From positions 1-45,478 of the forward strand of contig CANJOB010000003.1 of assembly GCA_947475655.1 (NCBI GenBank): 45,478 nucleotides of DNA. The letters run 5' to 3'. This stretch comes from Caulobacterales bacterium. Lineage in GTDB: Bacteria; Pseudomonadota; Alphaproteobacteria; Caulobacterales; Caulobacteraceae. This document shows positions 15,153 to 23,182 of the stretch, piece by piece. A program made the translations under genes and the position numbers. Under the pieces are notes generated by a model that saw only the letters and a program-made list of their open reading frames with translations, did no database searches and had not been told where the DNA came from. Each line of letters opens with the position of its first letter. The first letter of the stretch is position 1.

Positions 15153-17276
15153 ATGATCCGCACCAATCGACGTCTGGCAACCCTTGTCGCCGGCCTGCTG
15201 CTGGGGACCAGTCTGGCGGGGGCCGCCATCGCGCAGCCGCAGCCGCGCGTAGCCAACGGGATCACGGCGGGGAATGTCATCGTCGAGCCGCCGACCCTGA
15301 TCTCGATCGGGTTGGAATGGCCGATGGCCGGCGACGACAATCGCAACTCCTCGGTGGCCGTGTCCTACCGTAAGAAGGGCGATCAGGCGTGGAAGAATTT
15401 CCTGCCGATGCTGCGCACCCAGAACGAGGAGGTGCTGACCGCATTCCCGGGCACGTTCAAGACCGGCAACGGTTTTGTCGGCAGCATTTTCGACCTGCAG
15501 CCGGCCACCGATTACGAAGTGCGGCTGGTGCTATCGGATCCCGACGGTATCAAGGGTCAGGCTCAGAAGCTGGTGAACGTGCGCACCCGCGCCGAGCCGA
15601 TGCCGGCGGCGGGGGGCAAGACCTACCACGCCTATCCGGGCGACTGGAAAGGCGAGGTCATCCAGCCGGCGTTCTATGGGTTGTACGCGGCCTACTACAA
15701 CAACAGCGACGTCGGCTCGGAACGCTACAACGCCTATCCGGCGCGCGTGCAGCCGGGCGACACCATCCTGGTGCACGGCGGGCTCTACAAGGACCGGTGG
15801 GACGTCTACTGGACCACCTCCATGCCGGCCCCGGCCCCGGCCGACCACCGCGAATGCTGCGGCACCACGTTTGACGGCACCTACTACCTGACCGCCAGCG
15901 GCACGGCCGAGAAGCCGATCGTCATCAAGGCGGCGGGCGACGGCGAGGTGATCTTCGACGGCGGCGGCAACCACACCCTCTTCAACCTGATGGGGGCCAG
16001 CTACAACTATTTCGAGGGCATCACCTTCCGCAACACCAACGTCGCCATCGACGCCGGCAAGAAGCGGATCGCCGGCGGTGAAGGCCTGACGGTGAAGAAG
16101 TCGAAATTCCTCAACGTCGGCATCGGCATCTCGACCGACTGGTCGGGAGCGAAGAATTTCTACATCGTCGACAACGTCTTCGTCGGCAAACACAATCCGC
16201 GCGTCCTGGTGCCGTTCGACATCGACAGCGAGAACGGCAAGCGCTTCGCGGCCGACGGCGCCACCAACGACGACCGCAAGAACCTGTCCTTCGCCGCCAT
16301 CAAGATCTACGGCTCGGGCCACGTGATCGCGTACAACTCGTTCCGCAACTTCCACGACGGCGTCGCGCATACGATCTACGGCCTGCCGGACGGCTATCCG
16401 AACATGATCCGCGACCGCATGCCGGTGTCGAACGACTACTACAACAACGACATGTCCAACCTGCACGACGACTGTTTCGAGATCGACGGTCAGGTCTACA
16501 ACGTGCGGATTCTGCGTAACCGGTGCGTCAACGCCGCCGGTTCAGCCTTCAGCACCCAGCCGCTGTTCGGCGGCGCGGGCTATATCGTGCGCAACACGAT
16601 CTACAACGTGCCGGGCGGTTCGCGCGGCCTGAAGTTCGCCGGCTCCAGTGGCGAGCTGGTGTACAACAACACCTTCGTCAGCGCCGAGATCGTCGCGGGC
16701 GGCATCGGGCCGATCTCCAACGGTCACTTCCGCAACAACCTGGTGATCTCGGGCACGCCCACCAACGGCGCTTTCAGCATCGCCACGTTCACCGACTACA
16801 CGACGTCGGACTACAACGGGTTCATGTCCGGCGCCCAGGCCCGCAACCAGTTCGCCTGGCGCGGGCCCAAGCCGGGCATCCGCCAGAGCTATGAGGTGCC
16901 GGTGGAACTGCGCACGCCGGACAATGTGTATCCGGCCTATCAGATCGGAACTCAGCGCACCCGGCCGCAGCTGGTGAATGAGGGCCTGGTGCAGCAGAAC
17001 TTCCCGACCCTGGCCGCCTACCAGCAAGCCACCGGACAGGACCGCAACAGCCGACTGGTCGATCTGTCGATCTTCGAAAGCATGCGCATGACCGACTACG
17101 ATCATCCCACCCGTGTCTATGATCCGACCAAGATCGACTTCCGCATCCGCGCGGGATCTGCGGCGGTCGACGGCGGGACCATCCTGCCGGGGATCACCGA
17201 CGGCTTCGCCGGCGCCGCCCCCGATCTCGGCGCCGTGGAACAGGGGCAGCCCGAGCCGCATTACGGACCGCGCTAA
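15153..17276 (+). CDS. Secreted right-handed beta-helix protein (pectate-lyase-like fold)
   Basis: 707 residues with signal peptide MIRTNRRLATLVAGLLLGTSLAGAAIA. A fibronectin-like stretch (about 45-165, ATDYEVRLVLSDPDG) is followed by a parallel beta-helix region (about 230-560) with rung-like repeats such as NYFEGITFRNTNVAI, KKSKFLNVGIGI, NFYIVDNVFVGKH, VIAYNSFRNFHDG, VRILRNRCVN and HFRNNLVISG. Proteins of this fold bind or cleave polysaccharides, but catalytic residues cannot be assigned by eye. The C-terminus IRAGSAAVDGGTILPGITDGF...APDLGAVEQG is typical of such secreted proteins. The start is set by GGAGGAG at 15141. Last gene of the module B plus operon. Confidence 0.85.
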   Translation: MIRTNRRLATLVAGLLLGTSLAGAAIAQPQPRVANGITAGNVIVEPPTLISIGLEWPMAGDDNRNSSVAVSYRKKGDQAWKNFLPMLRTQNEEVLTAFPGTFKTGNGFVGSIFDLQPATDYEVRLVLSDPDGIKGQAQKLVNVRTRAEPMPAAGGKTYHAYPGDWKGEVIQPAFYGLYAAYYNNSDVGSERYNAYPARVQPGDTILVHGGLYKDRWDVYWTTSMPAPAPADHRECCGTTFDGTYYLTASGTAEKPIVIKAAGDGEVIFDGGGNHTLFNLMGASYNYFEGITFRNTNVAIDAGKKRIAGGEGLTVKKSKFLNVGIGISTDWSGAKNFYIVDNVFVGKHNPRVLVPFDIDSENGKRFAADGATNDDRKNLSFAAIKIYGSGHVIAYNSFRNFHDGVAHTIYGLPDGYPNMIRDRMPVSNDYYNNDMSNLHDDCFEIDGQVYNVRILRNRCVNAAGSAFSTQPLFGGAGYIVRNTIYNVPGGSRGLKFAGSSGELVYNNTFVSAEIVAGGIGPISNGHFRNNLVISGTPTNGAFSIATFTDYTTSDYNGFMSGAQARNQFAWRGPKPGIRQSYEVPVELRTPDNVYPAYQIGTQRTRPQLVNEGLVQQNFPTLAAYQQATGQDRNSRLVDLSIFESMRMTDYDHPTRVYDPTKIDFRIRAGSAAVDGGTILPGITDGFAGAAPDLGAVEQGQPEPHYGPR

Positions 17277-17708
17277 GTGGATGAAGCGGTTCAGAACAAG
17301 CTTAAGTGAATATCTGCGCATTGCGTAGAACGCTGGAGAGAGCCGCGATACAATCTGTTTGGCCGATAGTAAGAGGCTCGCCATCATTATGCTTGTGTCA
17401 GTAGGAGGCCGCGTCGAGCCGAACGTGCGATTTCGGCCGCCGGCGAACGAAACGCCGGTGGTCGCCGCCGCAGCCTTCGATGTGTTTGGCCCTTGGTTCA
17501 CGAATGCTACGGCTGTTGCGGCGACAGCTTGGCGGAACTCGGCCCGAGATAGAAAAATTTCGGGAAATCAGCGTCTAAGAACCCGCAGCCTGCACGGGGG
17601 CGGGTGCGGATGGCGCCATAAAAGGCATGATTTCATCCAAACATATTGCTTTTCAGGACCTACCATCGCCGCACAGGTTGATCGGGTAGGGTGGGATTTT
17701 GGCGCTCA
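17277..17708 (+). other. Intergenic region before the CoA-transferase (432 bp, no gene seen)
   Basis: It holds the regulon element at 17624 and a small hairpin (CCGGCG at 17440-17445 with CGCCGG at 17453-17458) lacking a T-tract. An open frame of 117 codons crosses most of it but shows no domain, no signal peptide and no convincing ribosome site, and would read through the regulon element. Confidence 0.6.
17624..17653 (+). promoter_or_regulatory. 30-bp regulon element, copy 6 (CoA-transferase/MFS operon; reference copy)
   Basis: Fits the consensus GGCAT-N5-CATCC-N4-ATAT-N2-CTTTT at every fixed position and is used as the reference. The left half contains a small dyad ATGA-TT-TCAT. It lies 55 bases before the ATG at 17709, the shortest spacing of the same-orientation copies. 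Confidence 0.7.
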
Positions 17709-18986
17709 ATGAAGCCTTTGGATGATGTGAAGGTCGTCGACCTGAGCCGAGTTTTGGCTGGCCCCTGGGCCGGCCAATTGCTCGCTGACCTCGGGGCGGA
17801 GGTGATCAAGGTCGAGCGACCTGGCGTCGGCGACGACACTCGCGAGTGGGGCCCGCCTTATGCGGACTCGCCCGAAGCGGAAGCGCCGGGGGAGTCCGCC
17901 TATTTTCTCTCGGCTAATCGGGGCAAGCTCGGCATCGCCGTGGACTTCACCACCGAGGCCGGCCGCAAGGTGATCGAGCAGCTGGTCGCCCAGGCGGACG
18001 TGGTGCTGGAGAACTTCCGGGTCGGCCACCTGGCTAAGTACGGCCTCGACTACGCTTCCCTGGCCAAGGTGAAGCCGGACATCATCTATTGCTCGATCAG
18101 CGGCTTTGGTCAGACCGGACCCTATGCCCTGCGGCCGGGCTACGATTTCATCGTCCAGGGCCTGGGCGGGCTGATGAGCGTCACCGGCGTGGCCGACGGC
18201 CAGCCCGGCGGCGGGCCGCTCAAGGCGGGCGTGGCCCTGACCGACATCATGACCGGTCTTTACGCCGCCAGCGCGGTGCTCGCGGCCCTGCATCACAGGA
18301 ACCGCACTGGCCTTGGCCAGCATATCGACATCGCCCTGCTCGACGTGCAGGTGGCGACCCTTGCCAACCAGGCGCTAAGCTATCTCGTCTCCGGACGCAG
18401 CCCCGAGCGGATCGGCAACGACCATCCCAGCATTGTCCCCTACCGGACCTTCGACGCCCTCGACGAGCCGTTCAACATCGCCGTCGGAAACGACGCGCAG
18501 TTCGTCAAGGTCTGCAATATCCTGGGGCTGGATTCGCTGGGCGCGGACCCGCGTTTCTCCTCCAACGCCGCCCGCGTCCGCCACCGCGGCGAGCTGGTGC
18601 CGCTGCTGCAGGGGGCGCTGGCCACACGGCCTGCGGCGGAGTGGCTCAACCTGCTGAAAACTGGCGGCGTGCCGGCCGGACCGATCAATTCCCTGAAAGC
18701 CGTGTTCGACGATCCGCAGGTGAAGCATCGCGGGACACGGATCGACCTGCCGCACAAGACCCTCGGCACCGCGCCCGGCGTCGCTTGTCCGGTGCGGTTC
18801 TCGCAGGCCGAGGTCGGCTCAAAGATATCGGCGCCGGTCCTGGGCGAACACACGATCGCGATCCTGCAGGGGCGGCTTAAGCTCAGCCAGGCGGAGATAG
18901 ACGCCCTGATCGCCGCCGGCGCCGTGGCGGCCCATCCCGAGTACCTGGACGTCGACAAGACCAGAGCCACGCAGACCGCTGAGTAG
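17709..18986 (+). CDS. Class III (CaiB/BaiF) CoA-transferase
   Basis: 425-residue cytoplasmic enzyme that moves CoA between carboxylic acids. Family landmarks are VVDLSRVLAGPWAGQLLADLGAEVIKVE at the N-terminus, SANRGK, ISGFGQTGPYALRPGYDFIVQGLGGLMSVTG, and GVALTDIMTG with the catalytic Asp at 179. The C-terminal part GVPAGPINSLKAVFDDPQVKHRG is also typical. Length agrees with the formyl-CoA transferase type. Start ATG at 17709 begins MKPLDDVKVVDLS as in relatives. It is separated by 50 bases from the MFS carrier and both probably form an operon, suggesting activation of an imported acid to its CoA ester (inference). Confidence 0.93.
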   Translation: MKPLDDVKVVDLSRVLAGPWAGQLLADLGAEVIKVERPGVGDDTREWGPPYADSPEAEAPGESAYFLSANRGKLGIAVDFTTEAGRKVIEQLVAQADVVLENFRVGHLAKYGLDYASLAKVKPDIIYCSISGFGQTGPYALRPGYDFIVQGLGGLMSVTGVADGQPGGGPLKAGVALTDIMTGLYAASAVLAALHHRNRTGLGQHIDIALLDVQVATLANQALSYLVSGRSPERIGNDHPSIVPYRTFDALDEPFNIAVGNDAQFVKVCNILGLDSLGADPRFSSNAARVRHRGELVPLLQGALATRPAAEWLNLLKTGGVPAGPINSLKAVFDDPQVKHRGTRIDLPHKTLGTAPGVACPVRFSQAEVGSKISAPVLGEHTIAILQGRLKLSQAEIDALIAAGAVAAHPEYLDVDKTRATQTAE

Positions 18987-19036
18987 ACAGGGCGAACCTG
19001 AGCGGGCACGCTGCAAGAAATAATCGGGGGGATAAG

Positions 19037-20440
19037 ATGCCGAAGCCAACCAAGACCGTCGCGGCGCCCGCTGCGAGCGAGGGCTCCGGCGCGGCGCCGA
19101 TCAAGGTCGGGGTCTACAGCTACTACGTCCTCGCCGTCCTGCTGCTGATCTACATCGTCAACTTCATCGACCGCACGATCCTCAGCATCGTCGCCCAGCC
19201 GATGAAGGAGGAGCTGGGCCTAGCCGACTGGCAGCTTGGCGTACTCAGCGGCATCGCCTTCGCCGTCTTCTACGTGGTCATGGGCGTTCCCGTGGCGCGG
19301 CTGGCCGAGCGGCGTAACCGGGTGAAGATCATTTCCGGCCTGATCGTCATCTGGTCGATCATGACCGCCGTGTGCGGGCTGGCGCAGAATTTCACCCAGA
19401 TTCTACTGGCGCGTTTTGGTGTCGGCGTCGGTGAGGGCGGCTGCTCGCCCGCCTCGCACTCGATCATCGCCGACTATTTCCCGCGCAAGCAGCGCTCCTT
19501 CGCCCTGTCGCTCTATTCGATGGGCATCCCCGCCGGCGCCCTGTTCGGGGCCCTGATCGGCGGCTGGACGGCGCAGCACTTCGGCTGGCGCATGGCGTTC
19601 ATGGTGGTGGGCCTGCCGGGCCTCCTGCTGGCTCTGCTGATGTTGACGATCCGTGAGCCGCTGCGGGGCCGGTTCGATCCGGTGGCCTCCACTGAAGCAC
19701 CATCGCTGATGGACGCGCTCAAGCTGCTGGCCCGCAAGAAGACCTTCGTGCACATCTGCATCGGCGCGACCCTGGCCACCTTCGCCAACTACGGCATCTC
19801 CTCCTTCGCCGTGCCCTACCTGCTGCGCGGTTTCGACATCAAATTGGCCGCCGCCTCCTCCGGCTACGGCCTGGTCACCGGCATCGCCGCCGTATTCGGC
19901 GTGGCCCTGGGCGGCTGGCTGGTCGACCGTTTCGGCGCCAAGGACCGGCGCTGGTACACCTGGATCCCGGCCATCGGCGTGGCGCTGTCGACGCCGCTCT
20001 ACATCCTGACCTTCGCCCAGACCAGCCTGGTCGCCCTGGCCAGCTTTGTGGTGCTGCCGGCGATCATCCACTACCTGTACATGGGTCCGACCTACGGCCT
20101 GACCAGCAACCTGGTCGAGCCGCGCATGCGCGCCACGGCCGCGGCCATCCTGCTGTTGTTCATGAACCTGTTCGGCCTGGGGTTTGGTCCGACCGTCGTC
20201 GGGATATTGAGCGATATCTTCGCCAGCAATGCCTACGCCGGCCAGTTCCTGACCGACTGCCCGGGCGGGATCGCGCCCGCCGGTTCGGCGGCGCCTGCGC
20301 TGGCGGCGTGCAAGCTGGCCTCGTTCACCGGCCTGAAATACGGAATGTATGTCGCCGCCGCCGTCTACCTCTGGTCGGCCGTGCACTACTTCCTGGCCGC
20401 GAAATCCGTCACCGCGGACCTCGCCGTCTACGATCACTAG
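19037..20440 (+). CDS. MFS transporter (spinster-like branch)
   Basis: 467-residue inner-membrane carrier with about 12 helices. The first helix region YIVNFIDRTILSIVAQPMKEELGLADWQLGVLSG, the loop VPVARLAERRNR after helix 2, GVGVGEGGCSPASHSIIADYFPRKQRS in helices 4-5 and GWLVDRFGAKDRR in the second half are characteristic of MFS carriers close to the spinster-like group seen beside catabolic genes in alphaproteobacteria. ATCGGGGGGATAAG precedes the ATG. Its likely role is uptake of an organic acid or other amphipathic compound used by the CoA-transferase upstream; the substrate is not readable from sequence. Confidence 0.92.
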   Translation: MPKPTKTVAAPAASEGSGAAPIKVGVYSYYVLAVLLLIYIVNFIDRTILSIVAQPMKEELGLADWQLGVLSGIAFAVFYVVMGVPVARLAERRNRVKIISGLIVIWSIMTAVCGLAQNFTQILLARFGVGVGEGGCSPASHSIIADYFPRKQRSFALSLYSMGIPAGALFGALIGGWTAQHFGWRMAFMVVGLPGLLLALLMLTIREPLRGRFDPVASTEAPSLMDALKLLARKKTFVHICIGATLATFANYGISSFAVPYLLRGFDIKLAAASSGYGLVTGIAAVFGVALGGWLVDRFGAKDRRWYTWIPAIGVALSTPLYILTFAQTSLVALASFVVLPAIIHYLYMGPTYGLTSNLVEPRMRATAAAILLLFMNLFGLGFGPTVVGILSDIFASNAYAGQFLTDCPGGIAPAGSAAPALAACKLASFTGLKYGMYVAAAVYLWSAVHYFLAAKSVTADLAVYDH

Positions 20441-20446
20441 CCTTGC

Positions 20447-20469
20447 GGCGGCCGGGTTTTCCGGCCGCC
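20447..20469 (+). terminator. Hairpin after the MFS gene, probable terminator with poor T-tract
   Basis: Perfect nine-bp stem GGCGGCCGG/CCGGCCGCC with loop GTTTT, six bases after the stop codon. The bases after it (CAATATTCTC) hold only scattered Ts, so efficiency is uncertain. Confidence 0.5.
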
Positions 20470-20540
20470 CAATATTCTCAAAACCGCTGAATAGCGCGCT
20501 CAATCGGCGGATCGGACTGCGCGCGATACCATACAGTTAT

Positions 20541-20570
20541 GGCATCAATTCATCGCATAAAAGCACTTTT
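20541..20570 (+). promoter_or_regulatory. 30-bp regulon element, copy 7 (module C)
   Basis: Starts GGCATCAATTCATC and ends CACTTTT; 20 of 30 positions match the reference copy. It lies 197 bases before the ATG at 20768 and points towards it. Confidence 0.65.
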
Positions 20571-20767
20571 AACTATCGTGCGGGCAATGCACCGTTTTGC
20601 CAGCAACACGAATTCTTCGACCAGCATGCTGAGGTGACCAATACAGGACCTAGTGCGCGGCCGGTAAAATCCTAGAAGTTGCGACCTTCTACGCTTCGCG
20701 CGCAGCCAGATACACACTCAACATGCGTAGACACAAAAGCAATATGACTGCAGCAGGGAGGAAAATC

Positions 20768-21694
20768 ATGAAGATGTCCGGTGCGACAGCCGTGCTCACG
20801 GGGGTGGCGATCGCCGTGGTCGTGGGCGCTATCGCGTTCGTAGCGACGCCCGCGCCCACCATCCGAGCCATGGCGGCGGCGAAGGACTCGCACCCGGACT
20901 TCTCCGGCTCCTGGTGGCCGGGGCCCGAGGGAGAGTCGCCCACGAACCTCGTCGCCTTGGGCAACCCGAAGAGTATCGGCTGGGCGCCGCTGAGCCAGGG
21001 CCTTCCCGAGAACCGTAAGCCGCCGACGCCGGAGGAACTGCAGGCCAACGCGCTTAAGTCCGAGGCGCGGTTCGAAAGCCTGGCGGTGACTGACGACCTG
21101 ACCCGGCTGGCCAACGCCACCGGCGCGCCGCCGCCCGCGACGACGCCGGAAGGCGACAAGCGCTACAAGGAATTGAGCACCGGCACCTACGTCAAGGATT
21201 ACAACGAAGCTTGCATGTCCCCGACGGTGATCAGCGGCCTGATGCGCGACTCGGCCGACATCGTGCAGACGCCGACCAAGCTGGTCATGCAGAGCGACAC
21301 CGGGTTCACCCGGACGATCTATATCGACGGCCGCGACGACAGCAAGGCCATCCCCAGCATGTTCGGCTATTCGGTCGGCAAGTGGGAGGGCAAGACCCTG
21401 GTCGTCACCACCACCAACATCGCGGGCAAGTTCATCGCCGCCGGCCTGCGCAACGGCTGGCCGCTGTCCGAGAACGCCAAGCTGACCGAGTGGTTCTCGA
21501 TCACGCCGGACGGCAAGACCCTGGCGATCAAGCGCGTCTTCGAAGACCCATTGTACTACAAGGAGCCGATCGGCTCGATGATGTACTTCGACAGATCGCC
21601 CGATGATCTTTTCGTGTCTCCGTGCGTCGAGGGACTGGCCGACCAGCCCTACAAGCAGGCGTCCGAGTCGCTCTACAAGAGCCTGGGCAAATGA
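20768..21694 (+). CDS. HPD-type secreted protein of module C, first tandem copy
   Basis: 308 residues. The start at 20768 is set by GGGAGGA upstream and gives a signal or anchor segment (MKMSGATAVLTGVAIAVVVGAIAF). Near the mature N-terminus is SHPDFSGSWWPGPEG. It then follows the 1771 protein closely: GTYVKDYNEAC, DDSKAIPSMFGYSVGKWEGKTLVVTTT, GLRNGWPLSEN, and FVSPCVEGLADQPYKQ. Two conserved Cys (NEAC and SPC) match those of 1771. The downstream gene is a near copy whose ATG overlaps this stop (ATGA). Function unknown; exported location and constant association with DUF6152 proteins are the only clues. Confidence 0.85.
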   Translation: MKMSGATAVLTGVAIAVVVGAIAFVATPAPTIRAMAAAKDSHPDFSGSWWPGPEGESPTNLVALGNPKSIGWAPLSQGLPENRKPPTPEELQANALKSEARFESLAVTDDLTRLANATGAPPPATTPEGDKRYKELSTGTYVKDYNEACMSPTVISGLMRDSADIVQTPTKLVMQSDTGFTRTIYIDGRDDSKAIPSMFGYSVGKWEGKTLVVTTTNIAGKFIAAGLRNGWPLSENAKLTEWFSITPDGKTLAIKRVFEDPLYYKEPIGSMMYFDRSPDDLFVSPCVEGLADQPYKQASESLYKSLGK

Positions 21695-22635
21695 TCCGAC
21701 TCTCAGCACCTCAAGGGCCGCCCGGCGCCCGCCTTTCGGGAGCCATGTACATCGTCTTGCTCGTTGCGACCTCCGCATTGACGGTCGTTGCCGCGCCGAT
21801 GGACCACGCCATGGCGCAAACCGGAGCAGGACACCCGGATTTTTCCGGATCCTGGTGGCCGGGCCCGGAGGGCGAATCTCCGACCCACATTGTCGCCTTG
21901 CGTAATTCACGGAGTATCCCCTGGGCGCCGCTAAGTAAGGGGCTCCCGGAAAACCGCAAACCACCGACCGACGCTGAGCGCGCCGCCGTCGCGCTCAGCA
22001 GCGAAACCCGCTACACCGCCCTGGCCGTGACCGACGACCGGACGAGGCTGGCAAATCTGACCGGTCAACTTCCCCCCGCGCTCACACCGGAAGGCGATCA
22101 GCGCTATCGCGAACTGAGCGCCGGCACCTACGTCAAGGACTACAACGAAGCTTGCCTGGCTCCCAACGTCATCAGCGGCCTGGCGCGCGACTCGGCCGAC
22201 ATCGTGCAGACGCCGACCAAGATCGTCATGCAGAGCGACCTTGGTTTCACTCGCACGATCTGGATCGACGACCGTGACGACAGCAAGGCCATCCCCAGCA
22301 TGTTCGGCTATTCGATCGGCAAATGGGAGGGGCAAACTCTCGTGGTCACCACCACCAACATCAGCGGCAAGTTCATCGAGTCCGGACAGCGCAACGGCTG
22401 GCCGCTCTCGGAAAACGTCAAACTGACTGAATGGTTTTCGCTGTCGCAGGACGGCAAAACCCTGTCGATCAAGCGCATCATGGAAGATCCGCAGTATTAC
22501 ACGGAGCCCCTCGGCTCGATGATGTCTTTTGAAAAGACGCAGGATGATCTTTTCGTATCGCCCTGCGTCGAAGGCTTGGCAGACCAACCTTACAAGCAGG
22601 CCTCAGACGACCTCTACCAAGCTCTCGGCAGATGA
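21691..22635 (+). CDS. HPD-type secreted protein of module C, second tandem copy
   Basis: 314 residues, a paralogue of the preceding gene (roughly three-quarters identical by eye over the mature part). ATG at 21691 overlaps the upstream TGA; a later in-frame ATG at 21745 (MYIVLLVATSALTVVAA...AMAQ) would give a more compact signal peptide and may be the real start. The core begins GHPDFSGSWWPGPEG and keeps YVKDYNEAC, FGYSIGKWEGQTLVVTTT and SPCVEGLADQPYKQ. The two leader segments differ far more than the mature parts, so export signals have diverged since the duplication. Followed 44 bases later by the DUF6152 gene. Confidence 0.85.
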   Translation: MIRLSAPQGPPGARLSGAMYIVLLVATSALTVVAAPMDHAMAQTGAGHPDFSGSWWPGPEGESPTHIVALRNSRSIPWAPLSKGLPENRKPPTDAERAAVALSSETRYTALAVTDDRTRLANLTGQLPPALTPEGDQRYRELSAGTYVKDYNEACLAPNVISGLARDSADIVQTPTKIVMQSDLGFTRTIWIDDRDDSKAIPSMFGYSIGKWEGQTLVVTTTNISGKFIESGQRNGWPLSENVKLTEWFSLSQDGKTLSIKRIMEDPQYYTEPLGSMMSFEKTQDDLFVSPCVEGLADQPYKQASDDLYQALGR

Positions 22636-22679
22636 GCGGCCACCGTTTTTCGCATTTCGCAAACTAGGGAGATTGAGAC

Positions 22680-23078
22680 ATGAAGCGGGCTATTATCCTC
22701 ACAATTGCCGCCCTGGCGATACCGCAGTTCAGCCAGGCCCACCATTCGACCAACCTGTACGTCGATGTCTCCAAGAAGGTGTCGGTGACGGGCGAGTTCG
22801 ACAGCTTGAAGCTGGTCAACCCGCACGCGCTGCTGATGTTCTGGGCGCCCAACGCCAAGGGCGAGCGGGTGTTGTGGTCGGTGGAAACCCACGCGGCCGG
22901 TAACATGATCCGCCTCGGCTGGCGGCCGCAGATGTTCAAGCGCGGCGAGAAGATCACGGTGACGGGTAATCCGTCCCGGAACGGAAGCCCGTACCTGAAC
23001 CTCGTCGAGGTCGTTTTCGCCTCGGACGGATATCACCTGAGCCCGCAGAAGGCGAACAAGGCGCGGAAACCTACATAG
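22680..23078 (+). CDS. DUF6152-like secreted protein with predicted N-terminal His-His (module C)
   Basis: 132 residues. Signal peptide MKRAIILTIAALAIPQFSQA, so the mature protein should start HHSTNLYVDVSKK. It is the closest relative of the module A protein at 2724: shared LVNPHALLMF, VETHAAGNMIRLGW, GEKITVTGNPSRNGSPYLNLVEVVFA. The start has AGGGAGATTGAGAC just before ATG. It lies between the tandem HPD genes and the TBDR at 23183. The N-terminal His and the His of NPH could together bind copper in a histidine brace; this is a structural hypothesis only. Confidence 0.87.
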   Translation: MKRAIILTIAALAIPQFSQAHHSTNLYVDVSKKVSVTGEFDSLKLVNPHALLMFWAPNAKGERVLWSVETHAAGNMIRLGWRPQMFKRGEKITVTGNPSRNGSPYLNLVEVVFASDGYHLSPQKANKARKPT

Positions 23079-23182
23079 CCCGTCTCTAGACGACGTCGTC
23101 CACGGCTCAAGACCGCGTATCGTGCAACGTTACGCGGCGGGCGGGGTGCTGCCTTAAGAAACGAAACATTGGGGGGACCGCC

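Larger units (their letters stand above)
20441..20767 (+). other. Intergenic region before module C (327 bp, no gene seen)
   Basis: It contains the hairpin at 20447-20469 and the regulon element at 20541-20570. The stretch 20510-20680 is more A+T-rich than its surroundings, as expected for a promoter region. No open frame here has a recognisable pattern. Confidence 0.65.

Noticed and set aside
17440-17458. Hairpin CCGGCG/CGCCGG as a terminator of the beta-helix gene
   Set aside because: Only six base pairs, seven-base loop, no T-tract and about 165 bases from the stop codon.
17359-17712. Open frame of 117 codons before the CoA-transferase gene
   Set aside because: No ribosome site, no domain or export signal, composition like out-of-frame translation, and it would run through the 30-bp element and into the next gene's start.
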